From the NCBI GenBank assembly GCA_037039925.1, contig JAXRKP010000630.1, forward strand, positions 158,501 to 222,500: a stretch of DNA of 64,000 nt. Direction: 5' to 3'. The position numbers and the translations under genes are program-made. This DNA comes from Doris montereyensis (lineage: Eukaryota; Mollusca; Gastropoda; Nudibranchia; Dorididae). Shown here piece after piece: positions 40,970 through 52,592 of this stretch. Each line of letters starts with the position of its first letter. Within the stretch, counting starts at the first letter, position 1. The notes under the pieces are model-generated. The model searched no databases. It saw only the letters and a program-made list of their open reading frames with translations, and was not told the DNA's origin.

Positions 40970-41226
40970 CATTGGGTAAGGCCAGAGCTTATCCTTGTTT
41001 CTATAGCGTGAAGCGGAGCAGGTGATGAATAATCACCTCCCAGACAGGACGCTAGTCTGATGCAGATTTTTACTCCAAAGCCAGATTGTTTGTACCCATT
41101 TGCACCTGGGTCCAGTGGGGAAAATGTGTGTTAGGTTTGTTTCCCAAGGAACCAAAGTCGAAACTGGGTTTGCTAGGATTCAAACCTAGGGCCTAATGAT
41201 CCCAAGTCTGGCAGCTTAACCACTGA
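40970..41226 (-). repeat. SINE family A (tRNA-Leu-like)
   Basis: Minus strand, nearly full. Plus sequence shows TTTCTATAGCGTGAAGCGGA, GACGCTAGTCTGATGCAG and the worn head at 41170-41226. Confidence 0.8.
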
Positions 41227-41692
41227 ATTAAAGGAAGATATAGGAAGATGAGAGACATGAGACTTCTTATGATGTAATTTGTAACTGAACAAAAAAGAAC
41301 TTATAAATAAAAAAATAGCCTGTAATCGGACCTCACTAAAATAAAAATAAAAACATTTTTTTACCTTCAATTTCTTGTTTGAGAAAATCATAAAGACAAA
41401 GATGATGCAAGCATGCTCCTGATGTAAAAACATGATGGTGATGATAATGCTGATAATGGCAATGAGATAACAATGACGATGATAATGATGATGATGATGA
41501 TGATGAGGGCAATGATGATTAAGTGAGAAAAGCCAGTCCCTTTGATTTTAACATATTCCTGCTATTACAACAAAATATAAAGCTTTTTTCTTTCACCTTT
41601 GATTACAATTGATATGATGACATTCAACATGAAAATGTTATGGGAACGACAATATTGGCGATTGACAGAAATATTGAAGCAGTAAACACTTT

Positions 41693-41850
41693 TTTTAAGC
41701 TTCCTTCATTGAAATTTATCCGCTCCCATTCACCATGTGCGATGATTTCAGTGGGTGAATTAAGATCAGAGGACACAGCCAGATGAAAAGCACAGGAAAG
41801 ACAAGAAGTAGGACCTACCAATAGGGCCTGCTAACCACTCGCTGACACTG
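41693..41850 (-). repeat. Repeat family B copy
   Basis: On plus: GAAATTTATCCGCTCCCATT...GAAGTAGGACCTACCAATAG, the complement of the family core and head. Confidence 0.72.
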
Positions 41851-42284
41851 ACAGTGATGTCATGAGAATTCGCTCTATGAAAACGTGGGTAGGAAAAAAG
41901 GCGGAAGGTGAGTGAGTGAGTGAGAGAGAGAGTGAGAGTGAGAGACAGAGGAAGGAGGAAGGAAAGGAAACAGGGAGGGTTGTTTATTTTTATTATTTGG
42001 GGGGGGGGGGGGGGGGGGTGAGATTTATTTAATATTCTCCATATGCCAGTATCCACCGCAAAAGTCAAAGGTAAGAACAAATGTCACTTGAAAAAAAGTA
42101 AACGACATGGAAAGCACATGACACACCGGTTTTGACCTTGGTAAAAAAAAAATAGTTACGCCAAGGGTGATAAATCAGCTGTTTGAGTAAATGCACTCGG
42201 CAGAGGTTAAATAAGTCAATTATGTCCCGCCATTCAAAGTGCTGGATATACAGCCTGCGACAAACAGACATTGAGCAAATCTCT

Positions 42285-42960
42285 CATCTCACTCTGACAA
42301 GCCTCAATCTCACTTTGACACATGTCTGCTTCACTTTGACAAATACCAATTTCACTTTGAAGAATGTCTGTTTCGTTTTGATAAATATCAATTTCACTTT
42401 GACAAATGTCAATTTCACTTTGACAAATGTCTGTTTCACTTTGATAATATCAATTTCACTTTGACAAATTATATCAATTTCACTTTGATAAATGTCTGTT
42501 TCACTTTGATAAATATCAATTTCACTTTGACAAATTGATAAATATCAATTTCACTTTGACAAATTGATAAATATCAATTTCACTTTGACAAATATCTGTT
42601 TCACTTTGAAAATATCAATTTCCCTATGTCAAAGTTCATCAATCTCACTTTGACAAATGTCTCTTTCACATTGATAATATCAATTTCACTTTGACAAATG
42701 TCTGTTTCCCTTTGATAATATCAATTTCACAAATTATATCAATCTCACTTTGACAAATGTCAATCTTACTGATAAATATCAAATGATAAATATCAATCTC
42801 ACTTTGACAAATGTCAATCTCACTTTGACAAATGTCTTACTGTGTTAAATATCAATTACACTTTGATAAACATCCATCTCACTTTGACAAATGTCAATCT
42901 CATTTTGACAACCGTCAATCTCATTTTGAAAACCATCAATCTCACATTGAAAAACATACT
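42285..42960 (+). repeat. 0.7-kb minisatellite, ~21-bp unit
   Basis: Over 30 units related to TCAATTTCACTTTGACAAATG, with GTCTGTT variants and deletions. Confidence 0.95.
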
Positions 42961-43107
42961 TGATGTGTCTTGCCTTTCTGTTACACAACATCAAAACCAG
43001 TTTTTGGTACGACTACTGCCAACATTTAGTTGCCTTGCCGTTCTCTGATGTAAGTACAGAATCACATTCAAGCCATTTTTCGCTATCAATAAATAATAAA
43101 CTCAAGT

Positions 43108-43265
43108 TTTGTCAAGGCTGTTACAGACTATTAAGCCAGAGTTTCTCCTCATTTCTATAGCATGAAGCGAAACAGGTGATAATGCATCACTTCTTGGACA
43201 TGACACTAGTTTGTTGCAGACTTTATTCCCCAGCTAGTACTGGTACCCATTTACAGCTAGGTTTC
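43108..43265 (-). repeat. SINE family A, partial
   Basis: Plus strand shows TTTCTATAGCATGAAGCGAA and GACACTAGTTTGTTGCAGAC; the tRNA-like head is absent. Confidence 0.72.
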
Positions 43266-45888
43266 GAGAGCAAACCAAATAAAAATGTAACTGAATCAAC
43301 AATTCCTATTGCCAAGAAGCTGTAGCAGAAGCCTGTCAGGGAAATGACAAAACAAACATATTACTAACAATACACCATAGGTGTATTTAGGCTGTGGGCC
43401 TAATTTACAAAAAATTGCTAAGTTAGTAATTTGCTAAACCTACTGGCAAGTTGCCTTGGAGCAGGCTGTATGAAATATTTTGGTTTAGTACGTATGAAAT
43501 TTGCAAAAGACACATTGAAATTTTTGCCCTACATTTCGAACACTTGGAATGAACCTGAATAAGTCTAATACTTTTTCTCTCTCCATATGCTGTTATTCAT
43601 TCTTTGATGTTATAGCAGCTTTTGTTTTATATTTGACTTTGGACTATCAAAATATTTGAGATTGCAAAATTATTATGCGTGATAAGACACATTATGCATT
43701 TCATATTGTTTTTTTTTTATAAGCAGAAGGTTCCCCATTTTTATGAAATCTCCTTCACTAATCCCAGCAATGATTCCATACAGGAATTGAAATCATACGA
43801 CCTAGCAGTATTCCAAACAGTAAATCCAGCGACAATTAGTTTCACAATTTCTCCCCCCCCCCCCCCCCCCCAATTAAAACAACAATTGACCAATAAAATA
43901 TTAAACAGTATGCCAAGATTGAAAAGGCATGTTAAAAAATTTAAAGGAAATATATACTACAAAGGCCAAAGTCCTATGTGAGCTCATATATTCCCTTAGT
44001 GGAAACTTAAATTTACAGAAAATGTCTGTAAATACAGTACTCACAAAAAGGATAATAGATCATGCCCTTTCCAGACGAAATAAAACGAGGAATGGACCAA
44101 CAAGCTACAGTTTTAAGTCTAGACCAGATATAAAGAGTGGAATTAACACGCCTGCAAATCACATACACAAATTATGATACCTTTACACTTCTTGGGAGGA
44201 GTTAAATACATCACAGTCTTTTGGAGAAAAAAACCTCTCCAAAGTTTCTCTCTTTCGAACTAAAACAAGACGGGGAAATAAGTGACACAAAAAAAGAAAA
44301 GAAGAAAAGTAGCAATTCATATCACCTTTGTTTATCATGCAGCAATGGTAGATGTTCATAATATGCGGCCTGTTGAAATTACCGGGTGGGTATGTGGTAC
44401 GTAGCAAGATTTGCAAAAGCGTCACAACACAACAATTTGTAATTATTGGTGATTTTTTCAGGTTTTACCTAACGGTATTTGTGGAGATCCTTCCAAGGTG
44501 GTCTGGTCGTCACTCTTGGATTTTTGTATTACGTTTATTTATTCAGTGACAACCTCAGTGTTGAGCAATCAACAATAAATTTAAAAAACGGGACAAAAAA
44601 CCCAAACCCAAACCCTAATCCAAACAAACTTAAACCTAAAATAAATCAAAAACACACTTTGCTCCGTCATGATACTTTTTTCATTATAAAAATAAAACTG
44701 ATGGCTTACTCTTTTCTGCTGCCTGACATACGCAGGCAATGAGGTGAGTGGAAAAGCCTAACAGCTTGCAAAAGACTTGCCAAATTAGTACTCTGCTAAG
44801 CATAGCAAGTTGCCATGAAGCAAGGCGCTCAGATTGAAGATTGTTATGTTAATCCTACAAAACATTTTGTGAAAAAAACCAGCCCATTAATTTACATTTT
44901 CTAGGCCTGTGAGTGACAAGCCTTGCTTCTTATTGAAATTCCAAGTCTACTCAATTAGGAATAAATTTGGCAGACACAGAGCAAACTAAATGGTGTTTTT
45001 TTAATGATGCTTAGAAAGGGACTTAATAGAGAAGAGACCCATGTGTCCCAACTCTGTCAGCAAATTAAAAGGAGTTGAATAACACTGATGATGGCATTGG
45101 GTGCATAGGTCAAAGGAAGGGGGGGGAACCATACTAATAAATACAGGATGAAGAAAGAAAGAATTTCATTTTTGATGCAATGGTGAGGGATATAGGGTAA
45201 CACTGTAGAAATGTCACAACTTGGCAGGGATAATTTCATTACAAAAATTATTAACTCAGGATTGCTGCTTTACTCTGAGATCCATGCGTGCAGTTTAATA
45301 CAATGCTCAGGAGAAGAGAAACTGGAAAATGTTTATAACAATTACAATCTTAGTGACATTTAAAACGCAAATCTCAATCCGTATTAACTTCAAAACAAAA
45401 ACTGACTGAAAAAAAACAACAGAATTTCCAGGAAATAAGATTTCATCCTTTTACTACCTTTTTTTTCCTATTTGATTTACAGGTATGAAAGATCACTCAA
45501 TCTTTATCATGTGTCAACCTGTTCAGATCTTAGCAAAGGCAACACATTTTTAATTTTAAAAAAAGAAGGAAAAAAAAAAGAAAAAAAAAACATATCAAAT
45601 TGTTTTTGAAGCTTTTCTGATTCTTATCCAAGACTGAAACATTTCATTCACGCACAAGTAATGATTGGGATATATTGGACATAATGTAAACCTTTCAAAA
45701 AAATGAAAGCAAATGAGAAAATCTTTGAAGCTTATGAAAACTATCATCTCTCAAAAAACAGCTTATGAGAGTTGATAATAAACAATAAATATTAAGTGAG
45801 ACACTTGTGAAAGTCTTAGGCACGGATTCATCATAATAAGTCGCACTAACTTGAAATCTCAACCCCTGCTCACATCCAATAAGACATC
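43266..45888. other. Intergenic and probable InR 3' UTR
   Basis: No supported gene. A run of 18 C at about 43853-43870 and AC-rich patches occur. The part nearest 45888 is presumably the 3' UTR of the minus-strand receptor, whose end is not marked clearly. Confidence 0.4.
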
Positions 45889-47154
45889 TTACACACCCCC
45901 CTCCAATCTCCTTTCCATCCCTAATCCCTTACCTCTCATTAATAAAAAAAAAAAGTTACAAATCATGTCAGGCATAATAATCTGTTTAGCAAAGGGCGCC
46001 GGTTGACATGAATATGGCCCATGGCCGTTGGCCGTTCCACCGGCTAAGTGGTGATGACTTCCTGTGCTGGAACTGCTCTCTTTACTCCCGCTTCCTTCGC
46101 TGGCATGGCGACTGCCAGAGGTGACGGAATCGACGTCGCTGCTGTCACTGTACAAAGGCCCGCGCGCCGAGTTCCCCCCCCTCCCGATTGTTTGCCACCA
46201 TGTTGTTATTCTGGAAAACGTCGTACCACTTGACGTCTGACCCTGACTTACGGTTTCTGTCCGACGGGCGACCGGAGTAATCCCCTCCTCCTTGCGGAGG
46301 GTGCGAGTCTTCGTTAGCTAAGTGAAGTGTGGGTTTTGATTTGGACTGTGAGGTTGGCTCTGTGATGGCAGTGACTGAGAGGGGTGCCAGGGAGAACGGG
46401 GGCGTGATGCCGGAGGTAGCTGCTGTGGGTGATGATGACGAGGGTAATTTTGAAGACAGAGATGATGGCGATGACGAAGACGATGGTGGCACAAGTGGTG
46501 CGGGGTGTAAGGAGATTGGGTTGACAGGGGGTGACAATGGAGATATAGGTAGGTTTTCACTGTGCTGGGGGAGGGGCATTGTTTTAGATGAAGATGTCGG
46601 ACTTATCATCAACGTGTATTGAGAGTCTTCGTCGGAATTTAGTTCGGAGGATGGTTTATAGGAGGAACGTGGTGGAAGCTTGGAGAACCCGCGACCTCCG
46701 TGCCGATCTGACTGTGGCCGAGGACTGTCCGACTTTGGCAAAAGTTTTAAATGTTCCGAGGATGGCTCCTCCTCGTCAATGTGTAACGAGTCCAAAACAC
46801 TGTCACCTTTCGCATCTGCATAAGGGTCCACATATGAGTTGTTATACCACAGCCTTTCAGGGCTGTTGGATGAGTGACGGTGATCTTTGGTTGATGAGGA
46901 CGACAGCGTGGGGTAGAGCAGGGGCTGCTGATGGGCGCCTTGCTCTAGTAGTAAGGGGAGACGACTGTCTGCCCTTAAACGTTTTTGGACTAGCTCGGTG
47001 ATCCCGAGGTGAAACGCTGAAAGGTTTGGGACTGGAGGGAGCCATGAACCGGACCTGTGACAGGGAAGAAGCCGGAGTGGTGCTGTGGGACAGACTGCTG
47101 CCTGGAGAACCTTGGATGGTTCCGTCTTCGCCACCACTACTGCTGGCATATAGG
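45889..47154 (-). CDS. InR: InR C-terminal tail, terminal exon (two probable indels)
   Basis: Entered after CTTCCAAG; AA|C gives Asn and then [21 protein letters not shown] surplus base in the run at plus 46955-46958 moves the frame to [20 protein letters not shown]. That frame continues for over 250 codons, including [17 protein letters not shown] and [14 protein letters not shown] second surplus base in the eight-C run at plus 46174-46181 would move it to [20 protein letters not shown]. Read literally the second frame stops just past 46145; in the third the stop is at 45889. Tail is Ser/Pro-rich with tyrosines in possible SH2-docking contexts. The far C-terminus is uncertain. Confidence 0.78.
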
Positions 47155-50100
47155 CTTGGAAGGGGGAAGGGAGGAGGGGGAAGGAAAATAAATAAAAATA
47201 AAAGTTACAGACGAATGCAAATCTCCATGCAAATGGTTACAAATGAACATATAGAATGTTTCAGTTCAGGCTCTTGTTTTAAAATAAAGGTTACAAACCA
47301 CCTTGGCACAGAATGAGATAAAATTATTAATCATTTCTATTTTAGGAAGTGCATCACAAACGTAATTCTGTCCCAGAGTACGAAGTAGAGAATGCATGAC
47401 TAATTTAACAGGCAGGACTCTTGAATTATCGAATAGAGAAATTAACGAACAGGATGGATAATTTGTTTCAAAAACTGTTTGTTTGTTTGATTTATGGGAT
47501 TTCATCCCATTTTCTATATGCAACAATCTCAGGGTGAATCAAGAGGAAATAGCAAGATGAAAGATCTCATGATTGTTTGTTTGTTTTTAATTGAGATCTT
47601 CCCAATCCACCAATGCAGTGATCTCAGGGTGAATCAAGAGGAAATAGCAAGATGAAAGACATGATTGTTTGTTTGTTTAATTGAGATCTTCCCAATCCGC
47701 CAATGCAGTGATCTCAGGGGTAATAAAGAGGAAACAGGAAGATGAAAGAGAAATGAAGGAGTGAAAGAAAGAAGTAGAACCTACCAGTAGCACCTGACAA
47801 CCACCTACTGAAAGATACGTGAAAGAGTAAAACGAAAAGAGGAATATCTACCTGTAAAACCTGCCAATTGCCCAGATTTTACGACAAGATAATAAGATTG
47901 AAAGTTAAAAGTTTCTATCTTTAAATGGAGCAACATGAAGAATCTAAGAAATCAGGATTTTTTTTTTTTCATTCTTTCACTACTCTCCTTTTTGCAGTTT
48001 CTGTTTTAACGAGCAAGGTAAGAGGCAATGGTGGATTCTGATTTCCAAGGTGTCCAGCAAAAAGTTAACTAAAAATTTCCTACCTCAACAGAAAAAACCC
48101 TAGCTAGGAAATGAAATACTCTCCCGACGCCAGAAACGGAGAACAGCGTGAATATTTCCAATTTCAAAGCATTATTAAAAATTGTCAATTCAAATCATAA
48201 ATGAATGACATTCTAGTGTATCTCAATGAAATGAAAAGTGATCACACATTTCTTTAATGTTTCACTTTGGAGTAATAATATTTCAGACTTTTTTTACAGG
48301 GTCCCCTCCCCACACTTTTCTCAATTAAAAAAAAAATTCTGATAGCTGATAGTAATGATAGATCTACCCCTAACATTTCCCAAAAATGCAAACAGTGCAA
48401 AAATGAATTTTATTATTATTTTTTTATCTCCATTCGAAAAATAAGTCAAACACAAGAGTGACAATAGCATAGCCTAAACACACAAATACCTACTCAGTCT
48501 ACAGAGAAGAAAATGGGGTTTGGAAGGCTTTTCTATAACTTGATTGAACTCTGTCAATTATAAATCTTCCCCTGTTCTACTTTTAGTCACCACCATCTCC
48601 CCCCCCCCCACCCCCACCCCTACAGTCTCTCTTTTTCTTTCTCAGGATCAAAAAACTTAAAACTAGATCTAGATTCCCCTCCCTAAGTAAAAATTCTCAT
48701 TATATTCGCAACCGCCCCACCCCCCCCCTCCTTTCTTTTTCTGTTGTTCTTCAATAAAACTGGAATCTAGATATGGATCTAAATCTAGTATAATACATAA
48801 TTGCCTTCTTCCCGGTTCTACCCTTTCCCAGCCATGTCTACACTGTAGTGGAAGACACTCGTTATTTCTCTCTTTCTACTTCCGATAGCGTATGTCAGAC
48901 TCAGTCGCCTCTTGTTTTGCCATCATATGTTTTCACATTGCCTTTCTTCACCCTGTCCCCTTCTCCCACCTCTATTTTGCTATCAGGCCGTGCGTGCATG
49001 ATATCCCTTCGATCATCCAACCTCCTCTATTCTTACTAAACACTTGCATTTGCCTTTCGGTCATCTGTTAACTTTCGACTTTCCATATATACTCTCTCTC
49101 TCTAATACTAATACACACATGCGCGATTGGTCGCATTAAACACACACAAACATTCTCTGTCTAGCCTTCTTACACACATACGTGCGCGATCAGACTTAAA
49201 ATATGTACATTGCCCTCTGTGTCTCTCCCTTTGATACGAACCATACAACAACATGCGCAATCGACTTTTTAACATATAAGGTATTCTTAATCTTTCGAGA
49301 GTAAAATTTAAATTGAAGAAAGAAGGCTGGGTCGTAGATATGCAGTTCATGGTATTGATAAAGCGCTAACACTAAAGAAAGTATTGAAAACTTTGTGTCG
49401 AAATCCGATACTAATTCCCCGGGCAAACTTTATTTTTAAAGAAGGTATTGGAATAGTTTAGTTTCAACATGAAAGAATCGCCAGACAGTAAAAGCATGCA
49501 TGACCGGAAATGGATGACAAAATGATCATTTATCGTCCACAAACTTATTTGCATTTTTTTTATTTCGCGGTGCCGATAATTGTTCATGTCTACTTCGATT
49601 TTCCTGCTTTTCTCTCATGTTCGTCCACAATATATCATTTCCCCTTATATTTTATTGACTGGGAAACATTTTTTTCGTTTTCAAGGATTTCCCTGATGCA
49701 TGAGAACTCTGTTTTTACTACCTACCCAAGACACCAATTTCCGATCATTTCCGACCTGAGTATGAAAAATCCGACATATTTCTGACTTTCCAACCTTGCT
49801 GGACACCCTGGATTTCTCTTTATTGCAAAGCTGGGGAGTAGGTGATCCCGCCCTCCACGAGTCTGCTGCTGCTTTGCAGGTAGGTCTTGGCTGACCAAAG
49901 CTAAGGGAGTTAACCCTAAAAGAAAACGCCCTGCTGCCTTGCAGGCCGGTCTTGACTGACCAAAAGCTAAGGGAGTTAACCCTGACAGAAAATAATAACC
50001 TGCTGCCTTGCAGGCTGGTCTTGAATGACCAAAGGCTAAGGGAGTTAACCCTGACAGAAAATAACAAAACAGATTCAGAGAAAAAATAAATATAATATAA

Positions 50101-52561
50101 CCGGCTTGAGCTTTCGAAGACGAACCTGTAAACGAATACGGACTGTGATTTTTGGAACATGGAATGTTAGGGCAATAAACCGAAAAGAGTTAAAATTAGT
50201 TGAAGAAATGGAAAAATTCAAAGCAGATATTTTGGCCATTACAGAAACAAAGAGAAAAGGACAAGGAATAGAAAATGTAGGACCGAACCATATTTTTATC
50301 TTCTCAGTAGTAGATGTCAAACAAAGATAGAGCTAGAGCAGGAGTAGGCCTCCTAATGCATAAAAGACATGAAAAGCTACTAGAAAGTTGGAAATTTATA
50401 AGCCCAAGGCCATTAGAGGTACATATTAACCCAAAAGGACGAGAAACTAAATTATTAATAGCTTATGGACCAAACGAAGACGCAACTTTTTCCCTCTCAT
50501 GCACATTCATGAAAATTGTTATCTAGATCTACCAGCTGTGTCACCAGAGACAAATTTCATATCTTTTCTTGGTTGGGAGAGAAAGAGTGAAACCAGCAAT
50601 AGAAAAATAAATACCAGTATGTAGGGACAAAAGTAATAACCCCAAAGTCTGACATTAGGAAAAATTTAAGGGGTCATTTCAATAGTGTGCCTCAGTCACA
50701 ATTATGTCATTTAGAGAAAAACGCCAAAAATCATTGACTTTGGCACTGTTGGCTTTGGGAATTCCAAATTTTAAATGACTGTAAACTTGATGTATTTTCA
50801 TTTCATCATTTTCACACTTTTCAGAAAGCTTGCTTTCCTTTTACTCTCTAGGATTATCTCTCTGTTTCGTTTTTCATGAAAATGGACATATGAACACTAT
50901 CGAACTGACCCCTTCAAATGACAAACCAAAGTTCAAAACACCTCCATGACTTGTAAATACTTACTTGTAGTCCCCCTTGATCAATTTTTCTTCCTCAAAC
51001 CTAGCCCGATCTTCGTCTTCAACACCTTGCTCATCATCATCGTCTTCTTCAACTCCATCATCGCTATCTCCTTCCGTCTCATTCCATTTCTCCTCTGGTG
51101 TGTAGTCTTCCATGTTGTCCTCGGCGTCACTGTGGACGACTTCCTGGAAGAAGTAGGACACCCGTGGAAACGGCTGTTCAGGTACAGCACCAGCATCTCA
51201 ATGATGTATTTGAATGTTGGACGATTCCGTGGGTTGTAGGCCCAACACTTTTGCATCATTTTGAATCTGTGAATAAATTGGAAGCAAAATTTTCCCCAAA
51301 TGAAGAATAACTGTTGAATGGCATACACTTAAAAAAAAGATTTATAAAGAAGTTTGACTTCAAGCTGATATCTAATGAGTTGGTGTGTACATTAAACGTA
51401 AGTAATAATATATCAATGTGTTATGACGTATTTAACATTACGACAGTAATGTGAGTGAATGAGAGAAAATATGGATTATATAATATTATGTTGATTAACT
51501 TTTCAGTTGTGGTTATTTTACTTTATTGTGAGCATATCCCGTCAACAAACACAATGTGATTTCCTGTTTAAGATCAATAAAGGTTTTCTTATTCTATTTG
51601 GTTTGGGAGAGCAAAGCACATGAACAGATGATTATATGAGAATGAGAGGTCAGGAAGAAGCCTGGCCTTCCACCTAAAAAATGTTTTTTATTCAAAGGGA
51701 ATATTTAATTATCTTTCTTTCTTTATTTATCAGTTCCCACTGAACCTTCCGGTGTATGAGTTGAGATACTCGGAAATAATCTTTCTCCAGGCTAACTTGT
51801 CCTGACATCTTTTGTTTCTTCTGTGAATGTTAAATTTCTTTGCTTTAGTGCCTCTTTTACATCTTTTTCCCATTTTCTCCAAGGACTGCCTTTTGGTCTT
51901 TTGCCTTGGGCTTTAGCACAGTATACTGATTAAGCTTTTCTCATCATTCATTCTCATCCTTATCTAAGTATCAATTTACCTCTATCTGTCTACCTATTAT
52001 CTACTTATCTATCTTCCTATCCATCTATTTAGCTATATAACCATTTATCAATATGCCTGTCAGTGTATCTATTTATCTTTATCAATATGCCTGTCAGTGT
52101 ATCTATTTATCTGTCTATTTATCTATCCATCTATCAATCTGTCAGTCTGTGTATCCATCTCTCCGTCAGTCTGATTGTCTGTCTGTCTATCTATCGGCTG
52201 ATCTATCTATCAATACTTCACACAAAGAAGAAGATGAGGATGATGACCGTGTCAGAGCCATTTCAATACAGAGAGTGGATGAGGACTTACAGATCTTCTG
52301 GGCATCCCTCCGGTTCATTCATGAGATGACCCTCTGAGACGAACTTCAACACTTGCTCGTTGCTGAGACCTTGGTACGGCTGTTCAGCCAGGGTGACCAT
52401 CTCCCACAGCACTACACCGTACGACCTGCGGACACAAACAGGGTCATGTACTTGAAAGGTCAAGTGGATCATAGATATCATTACTTCTTCTTTTACTATA
52501 CAGGAAAAAAATATATATCTGGTAAGTAATTTAATATAGTATTGAAAAATGATGAAAAAGC

Positions 52562-52592
<31 letters not shown>

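Noticed and set aside
44595..44640. Telomere-like AACCCAAACCCTAATCC patch
   Set aside because: Only a few irregular words without a repeating 6-mer.
45889..47149. Overlapping plus-strand frames opposite the InR tail (e.g. 46588-47001)
   Set aside because: Shadows of the GC-richer receptor exon; their sequences show no domain, and the minus-strand reading joins the kinase in phase.
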